Shown: in pieces, positions 1 to 9,394 of the stretch
Layout: every line of letters starts with the position of its first letter
Position numbering within the stretch: position 1 is the stretch's first letter
Source: Clostridiaceae bacterium
Lineage (GTDB): Bacteria; Bacillota; Clostridia; Oscillospirales; Acutalibacteraceae
DNA: 64,000 nt
Assembly (NCBI GenBank): GCA_021769555.1
Contig: JAETSR010000010.1
Span: 17,119 to 81,118 of the forward strand
Direction of reading: 5' to 3'
Program-made: the position numbers and the translations under genes
Notes under the pieces: generated by a model
What the model was told of the DNA's origin: nothing
Databases searched by the model: none
The model's input: only the letters and a program-made list of their open reading frames with translations

Positions 1-215
1 TCTTCAAGGGGCATTCCCGCAGCCATCATGGTAGATATTATTTTTGATGTAAGCGTGGAGAGGATGCTGGCCTTCACGCCGCTGCCAAGGCCGTCCGCCA
101 GCACCACAACAGTGGAGTTGTCCCCCTGCTCGATAACGTCCACATGGTCGCCGCAGAGCTGCTCGCCATAGTGGTTGATGCTCTTATATCCGATATCGGC
201 GCAAAGGTCATTCAT
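1..215 (-). CDS. SpoIIE-family PP2C protein phosphatase (3' end outside window)
   Basis: The first 71 residues of a SpoIIE/PP2C-type serine phosphatase are visible; the rest lies left of the window. The reading starts at ATG 213-215 and overlaps the stop of the hydrogenase-like gene by 8 bases, so the two are translationally coupled. The segment VVVLADGLGSG carries the metal-binding Asp-Gly of PP2C phosphatases, followed by a helix beginning KASILSTL. In Clostridia such phosphatases sit next to sensory [FeFe]-hydrogenases and are thought to turn the redox or H2 signal into dephosphorylation of a partner protein. The family is seen directly; the signalling role is inferred from the neighbours. 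Confidence 0.85.
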   Translation of the reverse strand, partial: MNDLCADIGYKSINHYGEQLCGDHVDVIEQGDNSTVVVLADGLGSGVKASILSTLTSKIISTMMAAGMPLE

Positions 216-1878
216 CGGTTATCGACTCCTTCAGCTTTGTCAGCGCTATCTTGGTCTCGGCAGCCGTCTCGCCCAGGAGGCTGGCGATATCCTGGACAAT
301 GCGCATTTGCTTCTCCACCACCTTGTCGGCGACCTCCACCGTCTGCCGGCTGATGCTCTCCTTCTTGTCCTTGTCCAGCTGCTCGTCGGTTATGTCGCGC
401 ATAATGCCGATAAGCAGGTGCAGGTCCCGGTCATAGACCACGGACTGCTCCACATAGCACTTGTACTCGGCCAGGTATACCTTCTCATCGCGCACATCCC
501 GCTTGGAGTTGAGCACGTTCAGGAACACGGTAGGGTCAAGTATTCTCACCACGGGCTCGCCCAGCACATCGGAGGCGGAGCGTATGTTCATTATCTTCCG
601 GGCCTTATTGTTTATCTGCTGCACCTCAAGGTCCTCGTTGAGCACGATAAGGCCGTTGGGGGTGTTGTTGACTATGGCGTCAGAGAAGCCCTCGGCCTTG
701 TCCTTTAGGAAGGGCAGGCACATGGATATCTCGGCCTTGCCCTGGCAGACGGCAATAGCCTTCTCACGGCAGGTATTATAGCCGCAGGAGCCGCAGTTCA
801 GCTCCTGAGAGGGCTTGAATTTGCCCATCTGGCGTAAGGCCGTGTTTATCTCGGCCTCTGTGGGCATACGGTTCTGCATTTCAAGATAGGCAAACTGCTT
901 GCGCATGGACTTGGGCTCGGGCTGCCGAACCTCGAAGTCCCGCTCCCCGGCATATCCGGACACAGCAACGTAATCCCTGACAGGCGAATGCCTCTCCATT
1001 ACCGGCCCGCCGACACAGCTGCCGGTGCAGATGGACATCTCGATAAAGCATTTATGGAGCTTGCCGTCGATAATGTCTTTCAGGGCTGCAATACAGTTTT
1101 CAGCGCCGTCCAGCGCCAGATAGGAATAACCGGGGGCACTGAGCTCCATGGTCTTGAGAATACCGCCGGTTGTGGGGAAGAAACGGGCGCGGCTGCACTC
1201 CTCGGAGTCCATCTCATGCTCAAGCTTCACTCCCGCAGAGTCCAGCCATTGGCTCAGCTCCTCAAAGGTAAGTACGCTGTCAACTATGCCTTCATACCGG
1301 GCGGCCTCGTCCTTCTTGGCCACACAGGGCCCGATGAACACGGTCTTTGCGTTGGGTATGCGGCGCTTGATGTCCTTGCAGTGGGCCATCATGGGGGAGT
1401 CTATGTCCGCCAGAAACTCCAGGGCGGCAGGGAAATGCTTCTGAATAAGCAGGTTCACCGAGTGGCAGCAGGAGCTTATCACCACGTCCCGCTTATCCTC
1501 CTTAAGCATACGGTCATACTCGGTCTTAACCATAGTCGCTCCCAGCGCAGTTTCCTCCACATCGAAGAAGCCCAGCTGCTTGAGGGCGTTTCTCATCGCG
1601 CCAATACCCACGCCGGGGAAATTGGCGATAAAAGACGGGGCGAGGCTTACAATAACCGGGTCTCCGCTCTGCATGAAGACCTTTACCTTCTCGGTCTCGT
1701 CCACAATCTCCTTGGCGTTCTGCGGGCACACCACAAAGCACTGCCCGCACAGAATGCACTCGTCACTGATGATATGGGCCTGGCTGCCGGAAAAGCGTAT
1801 GGCTTTCACAGGGCAGTGGCGGATGCACTTATAGCAGTTTTTACAGTTGGATTTTTTTAACCGCAAACAGTCCGGCAT
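208..1878 (-). CDS. Sensory [FeFe]-hydrogenase-domain protein with PAS domain (HydS-like)
   Basis: 556 residues. Two ferredoxin [4Fe-4S] motifs come first (Cys12/15/18/22 and Cys41/44/47/51). Next is an [FeFe]-hydrogenase H-cluster domain: SSCCHS at 135-140 (canonical L1 is TSCCP), GPCVAKK near 183-189 (L2) and SICTGSCVGG near 285 (L3). Then follow a CGSCGYNTC iron-sulfur motif near 363, a PAS-like domain at about 400-500 and a helical tail. There is no kinase domain. This order matches the sensory group C hydrogenases linked to PP2C phosphatases rather than catalytic HydA. It probably senses H2 or redox state in the cytoplasm and signals to the overlapping SpoIIE-type phosphatase. The altered L1 motif suggests low catalytic turnover. 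The start is followed closely by the Cys-rich motif and has a GGAG-type site upstream. Confidence 0.88.
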   Translation of the reverse strand: MPDCLRLKKSNCKNCYKCIRHCPVKAIRFSGSQAHIISDECILCGQCFVVCPQNAKEIVDETEKVKVFMQSGDPVIVSLAPSFIANFPGVGIGAMRNALKQLGFFDVEETALGATMVKTEYDRMLKEDKRDVVISSCCHSVNLLIQKHFPAALEFLADIDSPMMAHCKDIKRRIPNAKTVFIGPCVAKKDEAARYEGIVDSVLTFEELSQWLDSAGVKLEHEMDSEECSRARFFPTTGGILKTMELSAPGYSYLALDGAENCIAALKDIIDGKLHKCFIEMSICTGSCVGGPVMERHSPVRDYVAVSGYAGERDFEVRQPEPKSMRKQFAYLEMQNRMPTEAEINTALRQMGKFKPSQELNCGSCGYNTCREKAIAVCQGKAEISMCLPFLKDKAEGFSDAIVNNTPNGLIVLNEDLEVQQINNKARKIMNIRSASDVLGEPVVRILDPTVFLNVLNSKRDVRDEKVYLAEYKCYVEQSVVYDRDLHLLIGIMRDITDEQLDKDKKESISRQTVEVADKVVEKQMRIVQDIASLLGETAAETKIALTKLKESITDE

Positions 1879-1908
1879 ACTCCCAGTCTCCTTTCGGTTT
1901 TGATTGGC

Positions 1909-2148
1909 TTAGACCTTGGCTTTGATATTGGTGTTGAAGAACTCCTCAGCGGTCTCGGGGGAGACGGAGTAGAACTGGTCGTCCACTGTGACGCATACGC
2001 CCTGCTGGCATTTGCCCATGCAGAATGTGCCGCCCAGGTCCACCTTCTCCTTCAGGCCGTTATCGGCAATGAGCTGCTGAAGCTGCTCGACCACCTGACG
2101 GGACCCCTTTATGTGGCAGGAACTGCCGATGCAAACTGTGACTTTCAT
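1909..2148 (-). CDS. Thioredoxin-like [2Fe-2S] ferredoxin (NuoE/HydC-type small protein)
   Basis: 79 residues with four spaced cysteines, Cys6-x4-Cys11 and Cys43-x3-Cys47, the ligand pattern of thioredoxin-fold [2Fe-2S] ferredoxins related to the C-terminal half of NuoE; Cys52 is extra. The ATG is preceded by AGGAGG at ideal spacing. It is the first gene behind the promoter at 2190-2218 and lies 30 bases upstream of the hydrogenase-like gene, so it probably supplies or withdraws electrons for that sensor. The protein is too short to be a full NuoE subunit and shows no NADH-binding partner in the window. Confidence 0.85.
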   Translation of the reverse strand: MKVTVCIGSSCHIKGSRQVVEQLQQLIADNGLKEKVDLGGTFCMGKCQQGVCVTVDDQFYSVSPETAEEFFNTNIKAKV

Positions 2149-2189
2149 GACTTTGACCTCCTATAAAATGTTGTTGGAACTGTGTCTAT

Positions 2190-2218
2190 ATTCTAACATT
2201 TTTCTATGAATTTTGCAA
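2190..2218 (-). promoter_or_regulatory. Sigma-A-type promoter of the hydrogenase sensor operon
   Basis: On the minus strand TTGCAA (2213-2218) and TAGAAT (2190-2195) are separated by 17 bases, about 40 bases upstream of the ferredoxin start. Seen by eye; the start site is not known. Confidence 0.6.
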
Positions 2219-2246
2219 TGAAAAATTCTGTATATCAGCATTATTG

Positions 2247-2270
2247 TTATCGATAACTATTTATCGATAA
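2247..2270. promoter_or_regulatory. Tandem palindromic operator candidate, TTATCGATAA twice
   Basis: Two perfect 10-base palindromes TTATCGATAA (2247-2256 and 2261-2270) are separated by four bases, so their centres lie 14 bases apart. They sit between the divergent promoters of the hydrogenase sensor operon and the MATE exporter gene, upstream of both. Dimeric repressors of the MarR or TetR type often bind such sites next to efflux genes. No regulator gene is adjacent, so the binding protein is unknown. Confidence 0.45.
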
Positions 2271-2333
2271 CTTGGGCGTGAAAACCGTTCAATCTGCTCA
2301 AAACTATTACCCTCCCCAACTCTCCCGGGCCTA

Positions 2334-2362
2334 TTGCTTTTTCTTTATAAAAGGCGTATAAT
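2334..2362 (+). promoter_or_regulatory. Sigma-A-type promoter of the MATE exporter gene
   Basis: TTGCTT (2334-2339) and TATAAT (2357-2362) are 17 bases apart and about 40 bases upstream of the ATG at 2404. The paired palindromes at 2247-2270 lie 64 bases upstream of the -35 box. Confidence 0.65.
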
Positions 2363-2403
2363 AATTGCATTGACAACTATTTTCAGTTTGGGAGAGTGGG
2401 TAC

Positions 2404-3792
2404 ATGCAGTTTATCAACGCCGAAAAAATATGTAAGGGGATGGAACTCGGGGAAGTCCCTCCCAGCGGAAAGATAATCCGTGACGCCGTAAATGTCGCCT
2501 GGCCCTCAGTGCTGGAATCATTCTTCGTGTGTCTGGCGGGCATGGTGGACACTATCATGGTCGGCTCCCTGGGTTCCTATGCCATTGCCGCCGTCGGCCT
2601 TACGACCCAGCCAAAGTTTCTGGGGCTTGCGGTGTTCCTGTCGATGAATGTGGCAGTCTCAGCGCTCGTTGCACGGCGCAAGGGCGCGGGAGACCGGGAG
2701 AACGCCAATAAAATCGTGCGTATGGCCCTGCTTATTACCATTGGCCTGACTATCCTCATCAGCACTGCTTTCGTCATATTTGCCAGCCCTATCATTAGTA
2801 TGGTAGGCTCACAGCCTGATACCCATGAATATGCTGTTGAGTACCTTCAGATAATCATGGGCGGCGTGGGCTTCTCGACTATCTCCCTTATGCTCAATGC
2901 GGCACAGCGGGGCGCGGGAAATACCAGGATAGCCATGCTCACCAACGTAATATCCAACACGGTGAATGTGATTTTTAACTACTTACTGATAGGCGGCAAC
3001 TTCGGTTTCCCGGCCTTAGGCGTGCGTGGGGCCGCGCTTGCCACGGTCATCGGCACGATATGCGCCTGCTGCCTCAGCATTGCTTCGGTACTCAGGAAAG
3101 ACGGCTTTATCAACCTTCGCTCTGTGAAGGGCTGGATTGCCGACCGCATGAGCGTGCATTCCCTGCTGAACGTGGGCTCAAGCGCTTTTGTGGAGCAGAT
3201 TTGCCTTCGCATAGGCTTTCTGCTGTTCTCTATGACCGTCGCTCACCTTGGCACAACACAGATGGCCGCCCATCAGATTGGCATGAACCTTATGAGCATG
3301 TCCTTCTCCTTCGGAGACGGCCTGTCTGTTGCGTCGGTCACGCTGATAGGCCAGAGCCTTGGGCGCAAGCGTCCGGATATGGCTAAGATATACGGAAATG
3401 TGTGTCAGAAGATAGGGCTGCTCTGTGCCTGCCTTGTGGCCGCGGTATACTTCCTGTTCGGCAAGCAGATATTCACGCTGTTCTCGCAGGACCAGGTCAT
3501 CCTAAACTATGGCGGGCAGATAATGCGCATACTCAGCGTAATCCTCTTCTTCCAGATAGAACAGGTGGTGCTGTTCGGCTGTCTTCGGGGCGCCGGGGAC
3601 ACGAAGTTCACCGCCCTGGTGTCACTCATCAGCGTTACCTTTATCCGCCCCGGCATGAGCTGGCTGCTCTGCTACCCGCTGCACATCGGGCTTATAGGCG
3701 CATGGCTGGGCACCTTCTGTGACCAGGTCCTGAGGTTCATCCTCACCTTCCTGCGGTTCCGCAAGGGCCAGTGGACAAAGATTCGTCTATAA
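2404..3792 (+). CDS. MATE-family multidrug/Na+ antiporter
   Basis: 462 residues with about 12 hydrophobic segments and the two-fold repeat of MATE transporters; SLGSYAIAAVGL and AHLGTTQMAAHQIG are typical of the N- and C-terminal halves. The family exports drugs or metabolites in exchange for Na+ or H+. The ATG is preceded by GGGAGAG eight bases upstream. Length is normal for the family. A methyltransferase gene follows 25 bases downstream on the same strand and ends at a shared terminator, so the two form a small operon. The substrate cannot be told from sequence. The paired palindromes upstream suggest local repressor control. Confidence 0.93.
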   Translation: MQFINAEKICKGMELGEVPPSGKIIRDAVNVAWPSVLESFFVCLAGMVDTIMVGSLGSYAIAAVGLTTQPKFLGLAVFLSMNVAVSALVARRKGAGDRENANKIVRMALLITIGLTILISTAFVIFASPIISMVGSQPDTHEYAVEYLQIIMGGVGFSTISLMLNAAQRGAGNTRIAMLTNVISNTVNVIFNYLLIGGNFGFPALGVRGAALATVIGTICACCLSIASVLRKDGFINLRSVKGWIADRMSVHSLLNVGSSAFVEQICLRIGFLLFSMTVAHLGTTQMAAHQIGMNLMSMSFSFGDGLSVASVTLIGQSLGRKRPDMAKIYGNVCQKIGLLCACLVAAVYFLFGKQIFTLFSQDQVILNYGGQIMRILSVILFFQIEQVVLFGCLRGAGDTKFTALVSLISVTFIRPGMSWLLCYPLHIGLIGAWLGTFCDQVLRFILTFLRFRKGQWTKIRL

Positions 3793-3817
3793 AATATACT
3801 GAAACGGAGCTGATTTT

Positions 3818-4591
3818 ATGTCAGACTGGAACGCAAAGCAGTACTTAAAGTTCAAAAAAGACCGCACCCAGCCCGCAATAGACCTGGCGGCGCGCCTGGA
3901 TTACGGCTCCCCTGCCAAAGCGCTGGACCTGGGCTGCGGCCCAGGCAACAGCACCGCCGTGTTACAGTCGCGCTTTCCGGAGACCAGAGTCATCGGTGCG
4001 GACTACTCAGACAACATGGTAGAGACAGCAAAGCAGGACCATCCTGAGCTCGAGTTCATCAAATGCGATATCAGCACGGAAATCGACCGTCTCCCCCACG
4101 ACTTTGATATTGTATTCTCCAACGCCTGCCTGCAGTGGGTCCCGGACCACCCCTCCCTGCTCCCCCGGCTCATGAGCCTTCTCAAACCCGGCGGGCTGCT
4201 GGCGGTCCAGATACCCATGAACTACCAGGAGCCTATTCACAGGATTATAGAGTCCACCGTATCTCAAAGCCCATGGACAGAGCTGATACCATATATGCGG
4301 CTGTTCTATACGCTCAGCCAGGAGCAGTATATTGATATCCTCTCTGACATATCCTCGGACTTTACACTCTGGCAGACCACATACCTCCACCGTATGCCCT
4401 CCCATCAGGCAATCATGGACTGGTACAGCTCCACGGGGCTTCGGCCCTATCTCGACGCCGCTGTGACTGACGAGGCGCGGGATGGCTTCTATCAGGAGGT
4501 TTTCCGTCAGGTACGTGAAGAGTACCCTGTGCAAAAGAACGGAGAGGTAATATTCAGATTCCCCCGCTTCTTCTTCATCGCTCAAAAATAA
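3818..4591 (+). CDS. SAM-dependent methyltransferase, trans-aconitate 2-methyltransferase (Tam)-like
   Basis: 257 residues of a class I methyltransferase. The SAM-binding motif LDLGCGPGNST is at about residues 36-46, with an acidic motif II near GADYSDNMV. The opening SDWNAKQYLKF and the motif FSNACLQWVPDH resemble Tam, which methyl-esterifies trans-aconitate, and related small-acid methyltransferases. The start has CGGAG nine bases upstream. It lies 25 bases after the MATE gene and ends inside a strong bidirectional terminator. The Tam substrate is inferred from family resemblance only; citrate-cycle genes are not adjacent. Confidence 0.85.
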   Translation: MSDWNAKQYLKFKKDRTQPAIDLAARLDYGSPAKALDLGCGPGNSTAVLQSRFPETRVIGADYSDNMVETAKQDHPELEFIKCDISTEIDRLPHDFDIVFSNACLQWVPDHPSLLPRLMSLLKPGGLLAVQIPMNYQEPIHRIIESTVSQSPWTELIPYMRLFYTLSQEQYIDILSDISSDFTLWQTTYLHRMPSHQAIMDWYSSTGLRPYLDAAVTDEARDGFYQEVFRQVREEYPVQKNGEVIFRFPRFFFIAQK

Positions 4592-4631
4592 AAACCTCCG
4601 GGATACGCTCAAAAGTATCCCGGAGGTTTTA
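4591..4631. terminator. Bidirectional rho-independent terminator
   Basis: The perfect stem ACCTCCGGGATAC / GTATCCCGGAGGT with an 8-base loop is flanked by A-run and T-run, so it serves both the plus-strand methyltransferase gene and the converging dnaJ gene. Confidence 0.92.
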
Positions 4632-4632
4632 T

Positions 4633-5778
4633 TTAGTCTCCAAACAAATCTTTCAGCTTTGAGAAAAAGGTCTTTCGCTTCTGGTAGTTCTTGTCATCGG
4701 TATTATTGTCAAGCTCTGCCAGTATTTCCTTCTGGCGCTTGTTGAGGTTTTTGGGCACCTCAACCGTGACCTGCACATACTGGTCCCCTCTTGCCCGGGA
4801 GCGGAGGCTCTGTATGCCCTTGCCCTTGAGCCGGAATACATCCCCGGGCTGGGTGCCCTCGTGTACGTGATAGCTCACCTTTCCGTCAAGGGTGGGCACC
4901 TCCACGTCCGCGCCCAGCGCCGCCTGGGTAAAGGTGATTGGCATTTCGCACCAGACGTCGTTGCCGCGCCGCTTATAGATAGGATGGGGGCGCACGTTGA
5001 TGTACACGTGCAGGTCTCCGCTTGGGCCGCCGTTTATCCCGGCGTTGCCGTGGCCGCCCACATTAAGCACCTGCTCGTCGTCAATGCCGGCGGGGACCGT
5101 CACCTCAATGGTCTTCTTCCTCCGAACCCTCCCCTTGCCGTCACAGATATGGCAGGGCTTTTCTATCAGCTTGCCTGTGCCGTGGCAGCGGTCACAGGAC
5201 TGAGTTGACTGCACCACGCCGAAGGGAGTACGCTGGCTGACGCGCACCTGCCCGGTACCGTTGCAGTTTGGGCAGGTCTTGGGTGACGTCCCTGCCTCGG
5301 CCCCGGTGCCGTGACAGTCCGAACAGACCTCTATCTGCTGATACTCCACATTCTTCCTGCAGCCCTTGGCGGCCTCTTCAAAGTCTATGGCGAGGTTCGC
5401 CTGGGCGTCGGAGCCCTGGCGGGGCGCGTTGGGGTTAGCCCTGCGCGAGCTGCCCCCAAAGCCTCCACCAAAGAAGCTGTCGAATATATCCGTAAAGTCG
5501 AAGCCCCCCTGGAAGGGATTCCCTCCTCCGGCGCCGCCGCCGAAGTTCGGGTCCACCCCCGCATGGCCGAACTGGTCATATCTGGACCTCTTGCTGCTGT
5601 CGGAGAGCACCTCGTAGGCCTCGTTGACCTCTTTGAACTTAGCCTCGGCAGCCTTATCCCCCGGGTTCAGGTCCGGGTGGTACTGCTTCGCCATCTTTCG
5701 GTAAGCTTTCTTTATTTCATCATCTGAGGCCGACTTCTGAACGCCCAGCACCTCATAATAGTCTCTTTTGTCCGCCAC
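4633..5778 (-). CDS. dnaJ: Chaperone protein DnaJ
   Basis: 381 residues, the usual full-length class A DnaJ. The J domain at 1-70 has the essential HPD in YHPDLN; a Gly/Phe-rich linker follows at about 75-125. The zinc centre has four CxxCxGxG repeats ([32 protein letters not shown]), and the two C-terminal beta domains complete it. It stimulates DnaK ATPase and delivers unfolded clients. It is the last gene of hrcA-grpE-dnaK-dnaJ and lies 25 bases after dnaK. Confidence 0.98.
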   Translation of the reverse strand: MADKRDYYEVLGVQKSASDDEIKKAYRKMAKQYHPDLNPGDKAAEAKFKEVNEAYEVLSDSSKRSRYDQFGHAGVDPNFGGGAGGGNPFQGGFDFTDIFDSFFGGGFGGSSRRANPNAPRQGSDAQANLAIDFEEAAKGCRKNVEYQQIEVCSDCHGTGAEAGTSPKTCPNCNGTGQVRVSQRTPFGVVQSTQSCDRCHGTGKLIEKPCHICDGKGRVRRKKTIEVTVPAGIDDEQVLNVGGHGNAGINGGPSGDLHVYINVRPHPIYKRRGNDVWCEMPITFTQAALGADVEVPTLDGKVSYHVHEGTQPGDVFRLKGKGIQSLRSRARGDQYVQVTVEVPKNLNKRQKEILAELDNNTDDKNYQKRKTFFSKLKDLFGD

Positions 5779-5803
5779 TCAAATCAACTCCCGGAAACCT
5801 CTG

Positions 5804-7642
5804 TTAGTTCACGTCTTTAAAATCGGCGTCATACACATTGCCGTCGCCGCCGGGATTGCCGCCCCCATTGGGGTCCACAGGTCCCTGAGCGTCGGGGCCG
5901 CCCTGAGGCGCGGCCTGCTGATACAGCTTTTCGCTGACGGAATACATCGCCTTCTGCAGTGCGTCCATGTTTTCCTTGATGGTGTCTATGCTGCCGTTGT
6001 TAATGCTGTCACGAAGGGCGGCAACCTTGGCGTTCACCTCATTCTTGTCAGCCTCAGGCACCTTGTCTCCGCTGTCTGAGATAAGCTTCTCCGCGGCATA
6101 GCACATGCTCTCGGCGTTGTTCTTGGTGTCAACCTCTTCCCTGCGCTTCTTATCCTCCTCGGCAAACTGCTCGGCGGCCTTGACAGCCTTGTCGATATCC
6201 TCCTTGCTCATATTGGAGCTGGAGCTGATGGTGATGTGCTGCTCCTTGCCTGTGCCCAAATCTTTAGCGGACACGTTCACTATGCCGTTGGCGTCAATGT
6301 CAAAGGTTACCTCTATCTGGGGTATGCCCCGGGGAGCCGGCGCAATGCCGTCCAGCTTAAAGAGGCCCAGCCGTTTATTGTCCGCCGCAAACTCGCGCTC
6401 GCCCTGGAGCACATTCACCTCCACCTGGGTCTGGCCGTCGGCGGCAGTGGAGAATATCTGGCTCTTCTTGGTGGGGATGGTGGTGTTGCGGTCGATTATC
6501 CTTGTCATAACGCCGCCCATGGTCTCAACGCCCAGAGACAGCGGGGTCACGTCCAGCAGCAGCAGGCCCTGTACCTCGCCGCCCAGCACGCCGGCCTGGA
6601 TAGCAGCGCCGATAGCCACGCACTCGTCAGGGTTTATCCCCTTAAAGGGGTCCTTGCCAATGAAGTTCTTCACAGCCTCCTGTACGGCGGGAATACGGGA
6701 CGAGCCGCCCACCAGCAGGACCTTGCCTATCTCGCCTACGGAAAGCCCGCTGTCCTGCAGCGCCTGACGCACAGGGCCCATGGTCTTCTCCACCAAATCG
6801 GCGGTGAGTTCGTTGAACTTGGCCCTGGTCAGGGTCATCTCAAGATGCTTGGGGCCGCTTGCGTCTGCGGTGATATAGGGCAGGCTTATAGTGGAGGTCG
6901 TCACGCCGGACAGGTCTATCTTTGCTTTCTCGGCAGCCTCCTTAATGCGCTGCATGGCCATCTTATCGTTATTCAGGTCAACGCCCTGCTCCACCTTGAA
7001 GCTGTTCACCATCCAGTCGATAATGCGCTGGTCGAAGTCGTCGCCGCCCAGGCGGTTGTTGCCGGCGGTAGCCAATACCTCCTGCACGCCGTCGCCCATC
7101 TCAATGATGGATACGTCGAAGGTGCCGCCGCCCAGGTCGTATACCATGACCTTCTGGTCATTGTCCTTGTCAACGCCGTAGGAAAGCGCCGCGGCTGTGG
7201 GCTCGTTTATAATGCGCTTTACCTCAAGGCCTGCAATCTTGCCCGCGTCCTTAGTGGCCTGGCGCTGGGCGTCGGTGAAGTATGCCGGCACGGTGATAAC
7301 CGCGCTGGTAACTGTATCGCCAAGATAAGCCTCCGCGTCGGCTTTCAGCTTCTGCAGGACCATTGCGCTTATCTCCTGGGGGGTGTAATTCTTATCGTCA
7401 ATGCTCACCTTATAGGCGGAGCCCATTTCGCGCTTGATAGAGGAGATAGTGCGGTCCGGGTTGGTGATGGCCTGGCGCTTTGCCACCTGGCCTACCATGC
7501 GCTCGCCTGTCTTGCTGAACGCTACCACAGAGGGAGTCGTCCGCGCGCCCTCGGCGTTTGCGATAACAACGGGCTCGCCGCCCTCGATAACTGCAACACA
7601 AGAGTTGGTAGTGCCCAAGTCGATGCCAATAGTCTTTGCCAT
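5804..7642 (-). CDS. dnaK: Chaperone protein DnaK (Hsp70)
   Basis: 612 residues. The N-terminal nucleotide-binding domain opens [13 protein letters not shown] and carries the second phosphate motif [12 protein letters not shown]; the substrate-binding beta domain follows, then the helical lid and a Gly/Pro/Asn-rich tail ending DADFKDVN. It lacks the insertion typical of Gram-negative DnaK, as expected for a Firmicute. It folds and disaggregates proteins in the cytoplasm using GrpE and DnaJ from the same operon, and is controlled through HrcA at the CIRCE element upstream of hrcA. Confidence 0.99.
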   Translation of the reverse strand: MAKTIGIDLGTTNSCVAVIEGGEPVVIANAEGARTTPSVVAFSKTGERMVGQVAKRQAITNPDRTISSIKREMGSAYKVSIDDKNYTPQEISAMVLQKLKADAEAYLGDTVTSAVITVPAYFTDAQRQATKDAGKIAGLEVKRIINEPTAAALSYGVDKDNDQKVMVYDLGGGTFDVSIIEMGDGVQEVLATAGNNRLGGDDFDQRIIDWMVNSFKVEQGVDLNNDKMAMQRIKEAAEKAKIDLSGVTTSTISLPYITADASGPKHLEMTLTRAKFNELTADLVEKTMGPVRQALQDSGLSVGEIGKVLLVGGSSRIPAVQEAVKNFIGKDPFKGINPDECVAIGAAIQAGVLGGEVQGLLLLDVTPLSLGVETMGGVMTRIIDRNTTIPTKKSQIFSTAADGQTQVEVNVLQGEREFAADNKRLGLFKLDGIAPAPRGIPQIEVTFDIDANGIVNVSAKDLGTGKEQHITISSSSNMSKEDIDKAVKAAEQFAEEDKKRREEVDTKNNAESMCYAAEKLISDSGDKVPEADKNEVNAKVAALRDSINNGSIDTIKENMDALQKAMYSVSEKLYQQAAPQGGPDAQGPVDPNGGGNPGGDGNVYDADFKDVN

Positions 7643-7710
7643 AATAAATTACCTCTCTTATAATAATAGTTTTAGTATATGCTATATGTCATGCTTTCAC
7701 ATGAAAATCT

Positions 7711-8226
7711 TTAGTTTGCCACCTGCACCACCGCGTGGCGCACCACCCTGTCACCCAGCATATAGCCCTTCTGATATACCTGGGAGATAACATTTTCCCC
7801 CATGTTCTCGTCCTCAACATGTGCAATGGCGTTACAGAGATTCGGGTCAAAGCTATCGCCTATCTGCCCGACAGAGGTTATGCCCAGCTTCTCAAACGCC
7901 GCGTCAATTTGGGTCTGTATCATCTCCACGCCCTTGCGCATATCGTCGCCAGAGGCGTTCTCCTGGCTCAATGCCAGGCCGATATTGTCCGCGATAGGCA
8001 GGATAGCCTGGACAGTGTCTGAGACGGCATTATTATAGATAGCGCTCTTTTCGTTGGCCGTGCGCTTTCTAAAGTTGTCGTACTCTGCAAGTACCCGGAG
8101 ATACTGCTGCTTGTGCTCGTCCAGCTCATGCCTGAGCTTTTCCAGCTTTTCCTCAAGATTAGGGGTCTCCTCAGTCTCAGGCGGAGCCTCGGCTTCCGGA
8201 GGCATTTTTTCCTCTTTTTCCTTCAT
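7711..8226 (-). CDS. grpE: Nucleotide exchange factor GrpE
   Basis: 171 residues with an acidic N-terminal stretch, a long coiled-coil (ETPNLEEKLEKLRHEL and onward), and the beta domain with YDNFRKRT and the signature GYMLGDRVVRHA at the C terminus. It releases ADP from DnaK. It lies between hrcA and dnaK with short gaps (56 and 68 bases) on the same strand. Length is a little short of the E. coli protein but normal for Clostridia. Confidence 0.97.
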   Translation of the reverse strand: MKEKEEKMPPEAEAPPETEETPNLEEKLEKLRHELDEHKQQYLRVLAEYDNFRKRTANEKSAIYNNAVSDTVQAILPIADNIGLALSQENASGDDMRKGVEMIQTQIDAAFEKLGITSVGQIGDSFDPNLCNAIAHVEDENMGENVISQVYQKGYMLGDRVVRHAVVQVAN

Positions 8227-8282
8227 AAAAGGTAACTCCTTTCCACTCGTGTATTTTTATTATAATTTTAAAATGTCGTTTG

Positions 8283-9308
8283 CTAATCCTCGCCGGCCAG
8301 CAGCGTCAGCTGGCTGCTAAGCCGTTCCGTCAGGTAGTCCAGCACGGCTGTAAGCTTCGGATAATCTATACGCACAGGACCTATCACCGCAATAGCGCCG
8401 GCATCCTGTCCGTCTATAGCGTACCTTGACACCAGCATGGACGCGGCGTCCAGCTCCGGCCTGCCGCACTCCCGGCCTATCAGTATTGTGACCCTTCCCG
8501 GCTTCTGTCTCAAAAGCACGGACAGCTCTTCCTTGTTCTCCAGCAGGTCCAATATGCTCCTGGCCGCGCCCGGCTCCAGCTCCGGGTAAAAAAGCAGGTT
8601 CATCTGGCCTCCCAGCATGGTCTCAGTGTGGGATGTGTCCCTTGCCGTGCCCAAAAGCGCCCCCAGCGGCGCTCCCACCAGGGCGTACATTTCGCCAAGA
8701 GAGGCCCCAAGGTTCTGCAAAAATGCCGGTGTGATATCTGAAACTCTCTTTCCAGTCACTTCCTTGTTGAACACCCGAAAGAACACTCTCAGAATGTCCG
8801 TGGTCAAGTCATAATCACAGCGGAACATCCGGCTTTTCATGGTTCCTGCCGTAGTCATCATCAGCAGCATGCCTGTTCGGCGGCTGGTCTGCACCAGCTG
8901 TACAGCCTTGACTCTGGTGCCCGCGCCGCCCGGGGTAGTCGCGGCTGACGCGCAATGGCTTACAGACGCTGCCAGGTCCACCGCCCGCATAAGCAGCTCC
9001 TCCGCGTCATACAGCGCCGGGGCGAGCCTCGCGTCTATCCAGCGTCTCTCACCGGCAGCCAGCTCCGGCACCTCCATCAGCCGGTCTACAAACTCCCTGT
9101 ACCCGCGCTGGGAGGGTATCCTCCCGGACGATGTGTGAGGCTGCTCCAAAAGCCCCATTTCCGTAAGGCTTGCCATCTCATTGCGCACAGTGGCTGAGGA
9201 AACCCCTATCTCCTCGGCAATAGCCTTGCTTCCCACAGGCTCTCCGCTTCTGACAAAGCTTTCAACCACCGAGCTCAGTATCTTTTCTTTCCGCAGGGTA
9301 AGCTCCAT
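8283..9308 (-). CDS. hrcA: Heat-inducible transcription repressor HrcA
   Basis: 341 residues, the family's usual length. The N-terminal winged helix contains SKAIAEEIGVSSATVRNEMASL, followed by TSSGRIPSQRGYREFVD, a hallmark of HrcA, and a GAF-like dimerisation domain whose end IGPVRIDYPKLTAVLDYL is also typical. It represses its own operon by binding CIRCE; GroE normally keeps it active. It is the first gene behind a perfect CIRCE at 9357-9383. Confidence 0.98.
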   Translation of the reverse strand: MELTLRKEKILSSVVESFVRSGEPVGSKAIAEEIGVSSATVRNEMASLTEMGLLEQPHTSSGRIPSQRGYREFVDRLMEVPELAAGERRWIDARLAPALYDAEELLMRAVDLAASVSHCASAATTPGGAGTRVKAVQLVQTSRRTGMLLMMTTAGTMKSRMFRCDYDLTTDILRVFFRVFNKEVTGKRVSDITPAFLQNLGASLGEMYALVGAPLGALLGTARDTSHTETMLGGQMNLLFYPELEPGAARSILDLLENKEELSVLLRQKPGRVTILIGRECGRPELDAASMLVSRYAIDGQDAGAIAVIGPVRIDYPKLTAVLDYLTERLSSQLTLLAGED

Positions 9309-9356
9309 GGGACAGCCCTCCTTTCTACCGGGCCACGCTCTGTTCTCCTGCTTAGT

Positions 9357-9383
9357 TTAGCACTCATAGAGTCCGAGTGCTAA
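9357..9383. promoter_or_regulatory. CIRCE operator of HrcA
   Basis: The perfect inverted repeat TTAGCACTC-N9-GAGTGCTAA matches the CIRCE consensus exactly. It lies in the transcribed leader 49 bases upstream of the hrcA start, just downstream of the promoter at 9395-9423. Confidence 0.98.
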
Positions 9384-9394
9384 ACTGTATTTAT

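Noticed and set aside
988-1860. Long plus-strand open frame of 290 codons opposite the hydrogenase-domain gene
   Set aside because: It is the antisense shadow of a gene with clear iron-sulfur motifs; its translation has no recognisable domain and no ribosome site.
6236-7663. 475-codon plus-strand open frame opposite dnaK
   Set aside because: A shadow of the strongly biased dnaK codons. Such long antisense frames opposite dnaK are a known artefact.
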